64,000 nt of DNA from Mesorhizobium amorphae (GTDB lineage Bacteria; Pseudomonadota; Alphaproteobacteria; Rhizobiales; Rhizobiaceae). Position 1 is the first letter of the stretch. Each line of letters opens with the position of its first letter. Shown here piece after piece: positions 37,504 to 46,799 of this stretch. Under the pieces are notes generated by a model. That model was not told where the DNA came from and did no database searches. It saw only the letters and a program-made list of their open reading frames with translations. The position numbers and the translations under genes are program-made. The stretch is from positions 1 through 64,000 of the forward strand of contig NZ_JHQS01000008.1 of the NCBI RefSeq assembly GCF_014843845.1, written 5' to 3'.

Positions 37504-38332
37504 GCCGCTCATCTCCGTGCGCGGACTGAAGGTCGCGCTGCCCGACATGACCCGCAAGCCGCTGATCGGCCGGGCGCCGCTAGCCGAGATCCTGAAGGGG
37601 CTCGATTTCGACCTGCCCAAGGGATCGGTGACCGGCATCGTCGGCGAATCCGGTTCCGGCAAATCGACGCTCGGCCGCGCCCTGGTGCGGTTGATCGAAC
37701 CCAGCGCCGGCTCGATCAGCTTCGAAGGGCGCGACATCAGCCATCTTTCGGAAGCTGAGCTTCGGCCGCTGCGCCGCGACCTGCAGATGATCTTCCAGGA
37801 TCCGATGTCGTCGCTCAATCCGCGCCGAACCATCTTCAGCATCATCGCGGCGCCGCTGAAACAGAATGGCCTTGGCGACAATCTCAAGACCCGAGTCGCC
37901 GAGGCGTTGCAGCGCGTCGGCCTGCCGCAGAATTTCGCCGGCCGCTACCGCCACCAATTGTCGGGCGGCCAGCGCCAGCGCGTCGGCATCGCAAGGGCGC
38001 TGGCGCTGTCACCAAAGTTCGTGCTGGCCGACGAGATCGTCTCCGGCCTCGATGTGTCGACGCAGGCGCAGATCCTCACCTTGCTGGAAAAGCTCGCGGC
38101 CGAGATGGGCCTGACCGTCGCTTTCATCAGTCACGATTTGTCGGTGATCCGGCGGCTCTGCCAGCAGGTCATCGTCATGCGCGAAGGCAGGATCGTCGAA
38201 GCGAGCGCCACCGACGCTTTGTTCGACAGTCCCAAGGACGCCTACACACGCGACCTGATATCAGCCATCCCACTGCCCGAAATCGACCCGGCCTGGCTGG
38301 GTACACTTGCCATGACAAAGGCATCGGCGTGA
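37496..38332 (+). CDS. ABC transporter ATP-binding protein, DppF type
   Basis: 278 residues from the ATG at 37496, overlapping the previous gene by 8 bases. Walker A GESGSGKST, Q-loop IFQDPMSSLNP, signature LSGGQRQR, Walker B FVLADEIVSGLD (a variant of the usual DEPVSALD) and SHDLS. Ends the transporter operon; a promoter region with a palindromic operator follows. Confidence 0.93.
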   Translation: MAEPLISVRGLKVALPDMTRKPLIGRAPLAEILKGLDFDLPKGSVTGIVGESGSGKSTLGRALVRLIEPSAGSISFEGRDISHLSEAELRPLRRDLQMIFQDPMSSLNPRRTIFSIIAAPLKQNGLGDNLKTRVAEALQRVGLPQNFAGRYRHQLSGGQRQRVGIARALALSPKFVLADEIVSGLDVSTQAQILTLLEKLAAEMGLTVAFISHDLSVIRRLCQQVIVMREGRIVEASATDALFDSPKDAYTRDLISAIPLPEIDPAWLGTLAMTKASA

Positions 38333-38380
38333 ACGCATTCGCATGCCACGCGGGGATGCGGGGAATCATTTCGATATAAA

Positions 38381-38396
38381 ACTTTAAGCTTGAAAT
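38381..38396. promoter_or_regulatory. Palindromic operator copy 2 (ACTTTAAGCTTGAAAT)
   Basis: AAGCTT centre with nearly matching flanks, about 80 bases upstream of the fused monooxygenase gene in the 144-base gap after the ABC operon. Same shape as the sites at 31465, 45775 and 46669. Confidence 0.65.
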
Positions 38397-38476
38397 AATT
38401 TGCCCGCGGCGCGATACTGAGCGTCGGGATCGCCGGCCTTGCCGGCGACCCGGAAAGCGAAGAGGAGATCGCAGGC

Positions 38477-40771
38477 ATGAAGGTTGCGGTTCTCGGCGGC
38501 GGACCGGCCGGCCTCTACTTTGCCATCTCGATGAAGCTACGAGACGCCACGCACGAGGTGACGGTATTCGAGCGCAACCGTGCCGACGACACGTTCGGCT
38601 GGGGCGTCGTGCTGTCGGCCGAAACGCTGGAGAACCTGACCAGAAACGATCCGGTCAGCGCCGTCTGGATCAAGAAGCATTTCGCCTATTGGGACGACAT
38701 CGCCGTCATCCACGATGGCGTGCGCACGGTCTCGACCGGCCACGGTTTCTGCGGCATCGGCCGCAAGCGGCTGCTGATCCTGCTGCAGCGGCGGGCGCGC
38801 GAGCTCGGCATCAGACTGGAATTCGAGACCGACATCGCCGATCCGCGCCCGTACATGGAGAGCCACGATCTGGTGGTTGCCGCCGACGGTCTGAACTCGA
38901 GAGCGCGCGGCACTTTCGTCGACGTGTTCAAACCGGACATCGATACCCGCAAATGCAAGTTCGTCTGGCTGGGCACGCAGCAAAAGTTCGACGACGCCTT
39001 CACCTTCATCTTTGAGAAGACGGAGCATGGCTGGGTGTGGGCGCATGCCTACCAGTTCGACAGCGAAACCGCGACTTTCATCGTCGAATGCAGCGAGCAG
39101 ACCTGGGAGCGCTTCGGCTTCGGCGCGATGACGCAGCAGGAGTCGATCGCCGTCTGCGAGCGTATCTTCGAAAAACATCTCGGCGGCCATGCGCTGATGA
39201 CCAATGCCAACCACATAAGAGGTTCGGCCTGGATCAATTTCCCGCGCGTGCTGTGCGAACGCTGGTCGTACAAGAACCTTGCCCTGATGGGCGACGCGGC
39301 GGCATCGGCGCATTTCTCGATCGGCTCCGGCACCAAGCTGGCGCTGGAGAGTGCGGTGGCGCTGGCCGACTATGTCGAGTCCGAGCCTGACCTCGAAGCG
39401 GCGTTCCGCAAATACGAGGATGCGCGGCGCACCGAAGTGCTGAAGCTGCAGTCGGCGGCGCGCAATTCGCTCGAATGGTTCGAGGAGGTCGAGCGCTATC
39501 TGGGTCTCGACCCGGTGCAGTTCAACTATTCGCTGCTGACGCGCTCGCAGCGCATCAGCCACGAGAATCTCAGGCTGCGCGACGCCGAATGGCTGGCCGG
39601 CGCCGAGGAGTGGTTCCAGCGCCAGGCCGGCGCCGGCGGCAACAGCCTGCGCCGCGCGCCGATGTTCGCGCCGTTCAAGCTGCGCGACATGGTGCTCGCC
39701 AACCGCATCGTCGTTTCGCCGATGGCGCAGTACAAGGCCGTCGACGGCTGTCCGACCGACTGGCATTTTGCCCATTATGCCGAGCGGGCCAAGGGTGGTG
39801 CCGGCCTGCTCTACATCGAGATGACCTGCGTCAGCCCGGAAGGCCGCATCACGCCCGGCTGCACCGGCTTCTACACGCCGGCGCACGAGGTGGCCTGGAA
39901 GCGCCTGGTCGATTTCGTCCATGCCGAGACCGAGGCGAAAATCTGCGCCCAGATCGGCCATTCCGGCGCCAAGGGCTCGACCCGGGTCGGCTGGCAGGGG
40001 ACTGACGTGCCGCTGTCATCCGGCAACTGGCCGGTGATGGCGCCATCGTCGGTGCCATGGTCGCCGCAGAACCAGGTGCCGAAGGCGATGGACCGCGCCG
40101 ACATGGATCTGGTGCGCGACCAGTTCGTCGCTTCCGCCGAGATGGCCGAACGCTGCGGCTTCGACATGCTGGAGATCCATGCCGCGCACGGCTATCTGCT
40201 GTCGTCCTTCATCACGCCGATCACCAACCGGCGCACCGACGACTATGGCGGCTCGCTGGAAAACCGCATGCGCTTTCCGCTCGAGGTCTTCCGCGCGGTG
40301 CGCACCGTATGGCCAGGCGAGAAACCGATCTCGATGCGCATCTCGGCCAATGACTGGGTCGGCATCGAAGGCGTGACGCCTGCCGACGCGGTCGAGATCG
40401 CCAAGCTGTTGCACGACGCTGGCGTCGATATTTGCGACGTTTCGGCCGGGCAGACTTCGGCGTCGGCAAAACCTGTCTACGGCCGCATGTTCCAAACGCC
40501 GTTTTCCGACCGAATCCGCAACGAGGTCGGCATGGCGACGATGGCGGTCGGTAACATCTACGAGCCGGACCATGTCAACTCGATTCTGATGGCCGGCCGC
40601 GCTGATCTGGTTGCGCTGGCAAGGCCGCATCTCACCGATCCCTACTGGACGCTGCATGCGGCGGTCACGCTTGGCGACCGCGGCGTCAAATGGCCGGATC
40701 CCTATCTGCCGGGCCGTGACCAGATTTATCGGCTGGCCGAGCGCGATGCGGCAGCGGGGCTGAAAGTATGA
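38477..40771 (+). CDS. Fused FAD monooxygenase / old-yellow-enzyme reductase (2-aminobenzoyl-CoA or salicylyl-CoA type)
   Basis: 764 residues in two parts. Residues 1 to about 390 are an aromatic-ring flavin monooxygenase: [11 protein letters not shown], a Rossmann-type acidic FERNRAD, and the DGLNSRARG and [14 protein letters not shown] motifs. Residues about 395-764 are an NADH:flavin reductase of the old-yellow-enzyme family ([42 protein letters not shown]). The same fusion is known in 2-aminobenzoyl-CoA monooxygenase/reductase of Azoarcus and in salicylyl-CoA 5-hydroxylase-type proteins. It would hydroxylate and partly reduce the aryl-CoA. First gene of an operon with a 4-base overlap to the SDR. 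Confidence 0.88.
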   Translation: MKVAVLGGGPAGLYFAISMKLRDATHEVTVFERNRADDTFGWGVVLSAETLENLTRNDPVSAVWIKKHFAYWDDIAVIHDGVRTVSTGHGFCGIGRKRLLILLQRRARELGIRLEFETDIADPRPYMESHDLVVAADGLNSRARGTFVDVFKPDIDTRKCKFVWLGTQQKFDDAFTFIFEKTEHGWVWAHAYQFDSETATFIVECSEQTWERFGFGAMTQQESIAVCERIFEKHLGGHALMTNANHIRGSAWINFPRVLCERWSYKNLALMGDAAASAHFSIGSGTKLALESAVALADYVESEPDLEAAFRKYEDARRTEVLKLQSAARNSLEWFEEVERYLGLDPVQFNYSLLTRSQRISHENLRLRDAEWLAGAEEWFQRQAGAGGNSLRRAPMFAPFKLRDMVLANRIVVSPMAQYKAVDGCPTDWHFAHYAERAKGGAGLLYIEMTCVSPEGRITPGCTGFYTPAHEVAWKRLVDFVHAETEAKICAQIGHSGAKGSTRVGWQGTDVPLSSGNWPVMAPSSVPWSPQNQVPKAMDRADMDLVRDQFVASAEMAERCGFDMLEIHAAHGYLLSSFITPITNRRTDDYGGSLENRMRFPLEVFRAVRTVWPGEKPISMRISANDWVGIEGVTPADAVEIAKLLHDAGVDICDVSAGQTSASAKPVYGRMFQTPFSDRIRNEVGMATMAVGNIYEPDHVNSILMAGRADLVALARPHLTDPYWTLHAAVTLGDRGVKWPDPYLPGRDQIYRLAERDAAAGLKV

Positions 40772-41541
40772 GCGCGCCTGGAACAATCACAGGCAAGCAC
40801 GCGCTGGTCACTGGCGGCGGCTCCGGCGTCGGCCGGGCCATCGCGCTGGCATTGGCCGGTGCCGGCATCAACGTCACCATCTGCGGCCGGCGCGAGGCAG
40901 CACTTGCCGACGTCGCAGGGGAAAGCGATCGCATCTTCGTCATTGCCGCCGACGTTACCGATGAGGCGTCGATGACCTCCCTCTACAGCCAGGCGGAAGC
41001 AGAGCGCGGACCGTTCGACATCGTCGTCGCCAATGCCGGCATGTCGGGCAGCGCCCCGGCGCACAGAACCGCGCTCAGCGACTGGCAGCGCACGCTCGAC
41101 GTGAACCTGACCGGCGCGTTCCTGACGGTGAAGCCGGCGCTGGCCGGCATGGCGGCGCGGAAGGTCGGCCGGATCGTCTTTGTTGCCTCGACCGCCGGTT
41201 TGAAAGGCTACGCTTACGTTTCGGCCTATGTCGCTGCCAAGCATGGTGTGGTCGGGCTGATGCGGGCTCTCGCCGCCGAGACCGCCAGATCCGGCGTCAC
41301 CGTCAATGCCGTCTGCCCGGGCTTCGTCGAGACAGAGATGCTGGAAACCTCCATCCAGCGCATCGTCGAAAAGACCGGCCGCTCGGTCGAGGACGCACGC
41401 ACAAGCCTGTCCTCGACAAATCCGCAGGGACGTTTCATCCAGCCGGAGGAAGTCGCCGCCGCGGTGCTGTGGCTGTGCGGCGATGCGGCAGCATCGATCA
41501 CCGGGCAGACGATTTCGATTTCAGGAGGCGAGACATGGTAG
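40768..41541 (+). CDS. Short-chain dehydrogenase/reductase
   Basis: 257 residues. Rossmann glycine motif [10 protein letters not shown] near the N-terminus, NAG, and the active-site SAYVAAKHG (YxxxK), then the SDR C-terminal [11 protein letters not shown]. Substrate unknown; position after the ring monooxygenase and before the hydratase suggests a 3-hydroxyacyl-CoA-like or ring-alcohol oxidation in the same pathway. Overlaps both neighbours. Confidence 0.9.
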   Translation: MSAPGTITGKHALVTGGGSGVGRAIALALAGAGINVTICGRREAALADVAGESDRIFVIAADVTDEASMTSLYSQAEAERGPFDIVVANAGMSGSAPAHRTALSDWQRTLDVNLTGAFLTVKPALAGMAARKVGRIVFVASTAGLKGYAYVSAYVAAKHGVVGLMRALAAETARSGVTVNAVCPGFVETEMLETSIQRIVEKTGRSVEDARTSLSSTNPQGRFIQPEEVAAAVLWLCGDAAASITGQTISISGGETW

Positions 41542-42005
41542 CCGGTCCCCTGCCCACCCCTTCAGGACCCGGCAAGGACCGGCTGCGTCTATGGATACGT
41601 CTGCTGCGCGCCTCGCGCACCATAGAGGCGGAGCTGCGCGAGCGGCTGAAGAAGGAGTTCAACACGACGCTGCCGCGCTTCGACGTGATGGCGGCGCTCT
41701 ACCGTGCGCCGGAAGGCATGCTGATGAGCGATTTGTCGCGCTTCCTGCTGGTGTCCAACGGCAATGTAACGGGCATCGTCGACCGGCTGGTGTCGGAAGG
41801 GCTTGTCGCCCGGGCCCGCCGCAACGGCGACCGCCGCACTTCGATGGTGCGGCTGACGGAGGAAGGTGTGAGGTCCTTCGCCATGATCGCCGCCGCGCAT
41901 GAAGGCTGGGTCGGTGAACTGCTAGGCAATGTCAGCGAGGACGAAGCGCGCCGGCTGACCGGCATGCTGACCTCGTTCCGCAGCAATTGGGAGGGACGCG
42001 AATGA
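41535..42005 (+). CDS. MarR-family transcriptional regulator (second)
   Basis: 156 residues from the ATG at 41535, overlapping the SDR end by 7 bases; the longer frame from 41469 is not supported. Winged helix-turn-helix: [36 protein letters not shown], then the wing [16 protein letters not shown]. Buried within the aryl-CoA operon, so likely feedback control by a CoA thioester or aromatic. One of two candidates for the shared palindrome. Confidence 0.92.
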   Translation: MVAGPLPTPSGPGKDRLRLWIRLLRASRTIEAELRERLKKEFNTTLPRFDVMAALYRAPEGMLMSDLSRFLLVSNGNVTGIVDRLVSEGLVARARRNGDRRTSMVRLTEEGVRSFAMIAAAHEGWVGELLGNVSEDEARRLTGMLTSFRSNWEGRE

Positions 42006-42814
42006 CCCAAATGGCAGGCCGCAAGCCGAAGCATTTTCTCTGGCAAGTCGAAGGCCGGGTGGCAAAGATCCGGCTCGATCGGCCAGAACGCAAGAACCCG
42101 CTGACCTTCGACAGCTATGCCGAATTGCGCGACACGTTCCGCGACCTGGTCTACGCCGACGATGTCGATGCCGTCGTGTTCCTGCCCAATGGCGGCAATT
42201 TCTGCTCGGGCGGCGATGTCCACGACATCATCGGCCCGCTGGTCAAGATGGGCATGAAGGAACTGCTCGCCTTCACCCGCTTGACCGGCGATTTCGTCAA
42301 GGCGATGCTGAATTGCGGCAAGCCGATCATCGCGGCGGTCGACGGCGTGGCGGTCGGCGCCGGCGCCATCATCGCCATGGCATCGGACATCCGCATCGCA
42401 ACACCGGAGGCGAAGACGGCGTTCCTGTTCACGCGCGTCGGCCTTGCGGGCTGCGACATGGGCGCCTGCGCGATCCTGCCGCGCATCATCGGCCAGGGCC
42501 GTGCCGCCGAACTGCTCTACACCGGCCGGACGATGAGTGCTGCCGAAGGCGAGCGCTGGGGGTTTTACAACCGGCTTGTCGATGCCGCGACACTCGAGGC
42601 GGATGCGCTGGAGATGGCAGCGCGCATCGTCTCCGGCCCGACCTTCGCGCATGGCATGACCAAGACGCAGCTCAACCAGGAATGGTCAATGGGGCTCGAC
42701 CAGGCGATCGAGGCGGAAGCACAGGCGCAGGCGATCTGCATGAAGACCGGCGATTTCGAGCGGGCTTACGAGGCGTTCGTGGCCAAGGAAAAGCCGGTGT
42801 TCGAGGGCAATTGA
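42002..42814 (+). CDS. Enoyl-CoA hydratase/isomerase-family protein
   Basis: 270 residues from the ATG at 42002. Crotonase motifs: [28 protein letters not shown] (oxyanion hole), [20 protein letters not shown] and the catalytic-region [14 protein letters not shown]. Likely hydrates a ring-derived enoyl-CoA in a beta-oxidation-like phase. Overlaps the MarR stop by 4 bases. Confidence 0.92.
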   Translation: MTQMAGRKPKHFLWQVEGRVAKIRLDRPERKNPLTFDSYAELRDTFRDLVYADDVDAVVFLPNGGNFCSGGDVHDIIGPLVKMGMKELLAFTRLTGDFVKAMLNCGKPIIAAVDGVAVGAGAIIAMASDIRIATPEAKTAFLFTRVGLAGCDMGACAILPRIIGQGRAAELLYTGRTMSAAEGERWGFYNRLVDAATLEADALEMAARIVSGPTFAHGMTKTQLNQEWSMGLDQAIEAEAQAQAICMKTGDFERAYEAFVAKEKPVFEGN

Positions 42815-42835
42815 GATGAACGGTTGTCGCCCAGG

Positions 42836-42993
42836 CACCCCCCTCTGGCCTGCCGGCCATCTCCCCCGCAAGGGGGGAGATCAGCTGACCGCAATGCTTT
42901 CGCCAATCACTGACATTGCAGGATGGGCGGTGAGATCGAAACTGCCAATCTCCCCCCTTGCGGGGGAGATGTCCGGCAGGACAGAGGGGGGTG
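42836..42993. repeat. Inverted pair of RIME-like palindromic repeats
   Basis: Left arm 42836-42881 and right arm 42948-42993 are inverted copies of a 46-base unit, each with its own ATCTCCCCC-type hairpin, around a 66-base unrelated spacer. The right arm keeps TGTCCTGCCGGACA on its complement; the left reads GGCCTGCCGGCC, a compensated change that keeps the hairpin. The unit matches 30485-30528. It lies between the hydratase and dehydrogenase genes, so it is transcribed. Confidence 0.85.
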
Positions 42994-43023
42994 TGACGGA
43001 ACGCGACGCAGGAGGCTTCCGGC

Positions 43024-44172
43024 ATGCCTGACCGTTCCTTCCTCAACTGGCCGTTCTTTGAGGATCGCCACCGCGCGCTCGCCGAACAGCTCGACACCTG
43101 GTGCGCGAAAAACCTGCCGGTCGAACACCACGATGTCGACGCCGCCTGCCGTGAGCTGGTGGCGAAGCTCGGGCGGGACGGCTGGCTGAAACCAACTGCG
43201 CTCGATACCGAAAATCCCGGACCGCTCGACGTGCGCACGCTTTGCCTCGCCCGCGAGACGCTGGCCCGGCATGACGGGCTGGCCGACTTCGCCTTTGCCA
43301 TGCAAGGGCTCGGCACCGGCGCGCTCAGCCTGTTCGGCACGCCCGAGCAGCAGCAATGGCTGGCGAAGACACGCGCCGGCAAGGCGATTTCCGCCTTCGC
43401 GCTGTCGGAGCCGCGCTCGGGATCGGATGTCGCCAACATGGAGATGTCGGCCACGCGCGACGGCGACTTCTATCTGCTGTCGGGCGAAAAGACCTGGATC
43501 TCCAATGGCGGCATCGCCGACCTCTATATCGTCTTTGCCCGCACTGGCGAGGCGCCCGGCGCAAAGGGACTTTCAGCCTTCATCGTGCCGACAGAAACGA
43601 AAGGCCTGAGCATTGCCGAACGGCTTGAGGTGATCGCGCCGCATCCGCTGGCACGGCTCTCCTTCGAAAACGCCCGTGTTCCAACCTCGGCGCTGATCGG
43701 CAAACCGGGCGATGGCTTCCGCATCGCCATGTCGGTGCTCGACGTCTTCCGCTCGACCGTCGGCGCTGCAGCGCTTGGTTTTGCCCGCCGGGCGCTGGAC
43801 GAAAGCATCGGCAGGGTGGCCGACCGAAAACTGTTCGGCGCGCCGATGGCCGAGCTGCAGATGGTGCAGGGCCATATCGCCGACATGGCGCTCGATGTCG
43901 ATGCCGCCGCCTTGCTCATCTATCGCGCCGCCTGGACCAAGGACATGGGGGCCCCGCGGGTGACGCGGGAGGCGGCGATGGCAAAACTGTTCGCCACCGA
44001 CAAGGCGCAACAGGTGATCGACAGGGCCGTGCAGCTTCACGGCGGCGACGGCGTGCGCAAGGGCCATATCGTCGAGAGCCTCTATCGCGAGATCCGGGCG
44101 CTGCGCATCTATGAGGGTGCATCCGACGTGCAGAAAGTGGTGATCGCCAGGCAAGTGATGGGCGCCGCCTGA
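43024..44172 (+). CDS. Acyl-CoA dehydrogenase
   Basis: 382 residues; the ATG at 43024 has AGGAGG eight bases before it, just past the repeat element. Family motifs: [29 protein letters not shown], and a C-terminal [12 protein letters not shown] and [12 protein letters not shown], which holds the likely catalytic glutamate. Feeds electrons to ETF. In this operon it probably desaturates a cyclic or opened acyl-CoA; the precise substrate is unknown. Confidence 0.92.
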   Translation: MPDRSFLNWPFFEDRHRALAEQLDTWCAKNLPVEHHDVDAACRELVAKLGRDGWLKPTALDTENPGPLDVRTLCLARETLARHDGLADFAFAMQGLGTGALSLFGTPEQQQWLAKTRAGKAISAFALSEPRSGSDVANMEMSATRDGDFYLLSGEKTWISNGGIADLYIVFARTGEAPGAKGLSAFIVPTETKGLSIAERLEVIAPHPLARLSFENARVPTSALIGKPGDGFRIAMSVLDVFRSTVGAAALGFARRALDESIGRVADRKLFGAPMAELQMVQGHIADMALDVDAAALLIYRAAWTKDMGAPRVTREAAMAKLFATDKAQQVIDRAVQLHGGDGVRKGHIVESLYREIRALRIYEGASDVQKVVIARQVMGAA

Positions 44173-44238
44173 GGCCGGAAATTATACGGCTAATTATTTT
44201 CGAACTGGACATTTTTGCGAAGTATCGGGAGGCCAGAC

Positions 44239-44634
44239 ATGCACACCATCCTGCAGCCGGAAGGCTGGGCGAAACCCGTCGGCTATGCCAATGGCGTCGC
44301 CGCGCGGGGGCAGCTCGTGTTTATCGGCGGCCAAGTCGGCTGGACCGGGCAATGCCGGTTCGAGACCGATGATTTCGTCGGCCAGGTGCGGCAGACGCTG
44401 GCCAACATAGTCGCGGTGCTGGCCGAGGCCGGCGGTGAGCCGCAGCATATCACCTCGATGACCTGGTATTTTACCGACAAGGCCGAGTATCTGGCCAACC
44501 TCAAGGGTATCGGTGAGGCCTATCGTGCGGTGATCGGCCGGCATTTTCCGGCCATGGCCGCCATGCAGGTGGTGGCGTTGGTCGAGGATCGCGCCAAGGT
44601 GGAGATCCAGGCGACTGCGGTGATTCCGGACTGA
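44239..44634 (+). CDS. RidA-family protein (RutC-like)
   Basis: 131 residues; ATG 44239 follows GGGAGG by 6 bases, and longer starts are not supported. The RidA/YjgF fold is indicated by PVGYANGVAARGQLVFIGGQ and TLANIVAVLAEAG. Members hydrolyse reactive imines or enamines, or act in the Rut pathway as RutC. Directly followed, convergently, by a RutA-like monooxygenase, which makes an enamine or aminoacrylate-like intermediate plausible. Confidence 0.85.
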   Translation: MHTILQPEGWAKPVGYANGVAARGQLVFIGGQVGWTGQCRFETDDFVGQVRQTLANIVAVLAEAGGEPQHITSMTWYFTDKAEYLANLKGIGEAYRAVIGRHFPAMAAMQVVALVEDRAKVEIQATAVIPD

Positions 44635-44635
44635 G

Positions 44636-45727
44636 CTATTCCCGGTAGCCCGCCTGTCTCAGCAAAGGCAGCACGCGGTCGCAGAAATAGGGCAGGTCCT
44701 GCGTGTAGTTGACGAAGGATAGCGCAATCCCCTGGTAGCCGTGCCCGGCGATGGCGATCATGTCGGCGGCGATGGTTTCAGGCGTCCCGATCAGCGGGTA
44801 GGTGCCGGCGCCGCCGGCGAAGCGCTGCCGGTAGCGATCATAGGCATGCGTATCGTGCGACTGCGAGAATTCCTTCTTGCCCGCCATATGCGCATCGACC
44901 GCATCATGGTCGGCCATATCAACGGCATAGCGCGTGTAATAGGCTTGCGCCTCCTCCATCGTCTCGCGGCAGACGACATGCGCCACCGTGTAGACGCCGA
45001 CATCACGCCCCTGCTTGTCCGCCCGCTCACTTATGTCGGCGACGTGCTTGCCGGCATCGGCCATCTCGGAAAAGGTCGTGAACAGATAGTCGCATTTGGC
45101 CGCCGCGAAATCCCGGCCCGGCCCCCCGAAAGCGGCATTCATGGTCACCGGCCGTGGCCGCTGCAGGCTGGCCGGGCGGCTCACCGCCTCCTTGAGGTGG
45201 TAGTAGGTGCCTTCATAATCGAGAGGCTCGTCCAAGGCGTAGAGTTTTTCCAGGATTTCAATCCATTCGGCTGCCTGGTCGTAGCCCTTCTCGACCAGAG
45301 GCATGCCGAACATACCGAATTCCTTCGGATTCCAGCCGCAGACGATGTTGAGCCCGGCGCGGCCCTGGCTGATATGGTCGACCGTGGCCAATGCCTTGGC
45401 GGCGTAAAGCGGATGCACGAGCGGCACATGCACGGTCATGAACAGGCCGATCTGTTCGGTGGCCATGCTGAGTGCCGCCGCCCAGGTGAAGGTCTCGAAC
45501 GACCACTCCCGCACGTTGTTGCGACCGCCAAAACCGCGCCAGCGCGCGATCGGCAGCATGAATTCGAGCCCGGCGCGGTCGGCGATCCGGGCCGCCGTCA
45601 GATTGTACGGCCAGCTCGCCGTCCAGCGTTCCGGTACATCGGTGATGGCAAGCCCGCCATCGGCATTGGTCGAAAAGACGCCGAGCTTCAACCTGTTCGG
45701 GCCATGCAGGGGATGGGCTTTGATCAT
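44636..45727 (-). CDS. Luciferase-like flavin monooxygenase (RutA-type)
   Basis: 363 residues. Begins KLGVFSTNADGG and contains RWRGFGGRNNVREWSFET and GRAGLNIVCGWNPKEFGMFG, which resemble RutA (pyrimidine oxygenase) and other two-component FMN monooxygenases. These need FMNH2 from a reductase, none of which is adjacent. RutA relatives cleave amide bonds in heteroaromatic rings, so it may act on an indole- or lactam-derived ring. The start is at 45727, in the divergent region with an operator. Confidence 0.85.
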   Translation of the reverse strand: MIKAHPLHGPNRLKLGVFSTNADGGLAITDVPERWTASWPYNLTAARIADRAGLEFMLPIARWRGFGGRNNVREWSFETFTWAAALSMATEQIGLFMTVHVPLVHPLYAAKALATVDHISQGRAGLNIVCGWNPKEFGMFGMPLVEKGYDQAAEWIEILEKLYALDEPLDYEGTYYHLKEAVSRPASLQRPRPVTMNAAFGGPGRDFAAAKCDYLFTTFSEMADAGKHVADISERADKQGRDVGVYTVAHVVCRETMEEAQAYYTRYAVDMADHDAVDAHMAGKKEFSQSHDTHAYDRYRQRFAGGAGTYPLIGTPETIAADMIAIAGHGYQGIALSFVNYTQDLPYFCDRVLPLLRQAGYRE

Positions 45728-45774
45728 GTCTGAAAACTCTCGGCGGGAGACGGCAGGCTACGGCTACGGGAAAA

Positions 45775-45792
45775 TATTTCAAGCCTGAAATA
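45775..45792. promoter_or_regulatory. Palindromic operator copy 3 (TATTTCAAGCCTGAAATA)
   Basis: 18-base palindrome with a single central mismatch, in the divergent region between the RutA-like gene (minus) and the aldolase gene (plus). It is the longest version of the shared motif. Confidence 0.75.
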
Positions 45793-45851
45793 GCTTCGCT
45801 CGACCGTCGTTTGCGGATATGGATTTGGGCAGGACCAGGAAAGGGATGGGC

Positions 45852-46628
45852 ATGAGCGAATTCCGCCAGAAATGCATCAGCAAGAAGAACCTCGTCGGCT
45901 CGTTCGCCGCCATACCGCATGCGGTTGCGGTGGAGGTGATGGCGCAGTCCGGTCTCGATTTCCTCTGCATCGACTGGGAGCATGCCCAGATATCGCGGGA
46001 CACGATCGAAAACATGGTGCGGGCGGCAGACATCCATCGCGTGCCGGCCATGGTGCGCGTGCCCGGCCATCAGCCGGAAGCGATCGCCGCCGCACTCGAC
46101 AGCGGCGCGCAGGGCGTTCTGATCCCGCGCATCTCGACCGCCGCCCAGGCCCAGGCGGCGGTGATGGCCTCTCGCTATCCGCCGCAAGGCGAGCGCGGCG
46201 TCGGGCCCGGTCGAGCCGCCGGCTATGGCTACTGCATTCCGGAATATATCGCCGAGGCCAACGCCAAAATCGTGGTCGCGGTGCAGGTCGAGACCGCCGA
46301 CGGGCTCGCCAATATCGAGGCGATCGCAGCCGTAGACGGCATCGATGTGATCTTCGTCGGCCCCGGAGACCTTTCTGTGTCGATCGACGCTATTGGCGCG
46401 AAAGGCACCGACAAACTCAACGCAGCGATCCGGACGATCATCGGCGCGGCGATCGCGCACAACAAAGCTGCCGGCATATTTTGCGCCAGCCCGCAGCCTG
46501 TCGGCCAATGGGCAGCCACCGGCGCCAGCTTCTTCATCCTGGCCAGCGACACGATGTTCCTCGGCGCCGGCGCTGCGGCCAACCATGCCGCCGCCCGCGC
46601 TGAACTGGGACGAGACGAACGTCGGTAA
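45852..46628 (+). CDS. HpcH/HpaI-family aldolase/citrate lyase-like protein
   Basis: 258 residues from the ATG at 45852 (AAAGGG six bases upstream). Class II pyruvate-aldolase motifs: CIDWEHAQISRD, GVLIPRISTAAQ, VAVQVETADGLANI (metal-ligand glutamate) and DVIFVGPGDLSVS (metal-ligand aspartate). Family members split 4-hydroxy-2-oxo acids to pyruvate and an aldehyde. It probably acts late in the aromatic pathway. Confidence 0.9.
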   Translation: MSEFRQKCISKKNLVGSFAAIPHAVAVEVMAQSGLDFLCIDWEHAQISRDTIENMVRAADIHRVPAMVRVPGHQPEAIAAALDSGAQGVLIPRISTAAQAQAAVMASRYPPQGERGVGPGRAAGYGYCIPEYIAEANAKIVVAVQVETADGLANIEAIAAVDGIDVIFVGPGDLSVSIDAIGAKGTDKLNAAIRTIIGAAIAHNKAAGIFCASPQPVGQWAATGASFFILASDTMFLGAGAAANHAAARAELGRDERR

Positions 46629-46668
46629 TTCGGCCTGAAGTGCACCGCCTATGGTACAGCGGAAAACT

Positions 46669-46682
46669 TTTTAAGCTTAAAA
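46669..46682. promoter_or_regulatory. Palindromic operator copy 4 (TTTTAAGCTTAAAA)
   Basis: Perfect 14-base palindrome, flanked by ACTTTT-like sequence, about 120 bases upstream of the aminotransferase gene in a 171-base gap. Same motif as the other three copies. Confidence 0.7.
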
Positions 46683-46799
46683 CTTTTACCTTGAAAAGTC
46701 CGGCGCTTCGGATAAGCATTCAATATCGATCGTGGCTGCCGTGCCGGACGGGCTTGCCGGCAGTCCCTGTCGAGGCGTTCAGGGTGCGAGGTTCAGTCC

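Noticed and set aside
44177..44205. AT-rich AATTATACGGCTAATTA before the RidA gene as an operator
   Set aside because: Imperfect and unlike the shared palindrome; could simply be an AT-rich leader.
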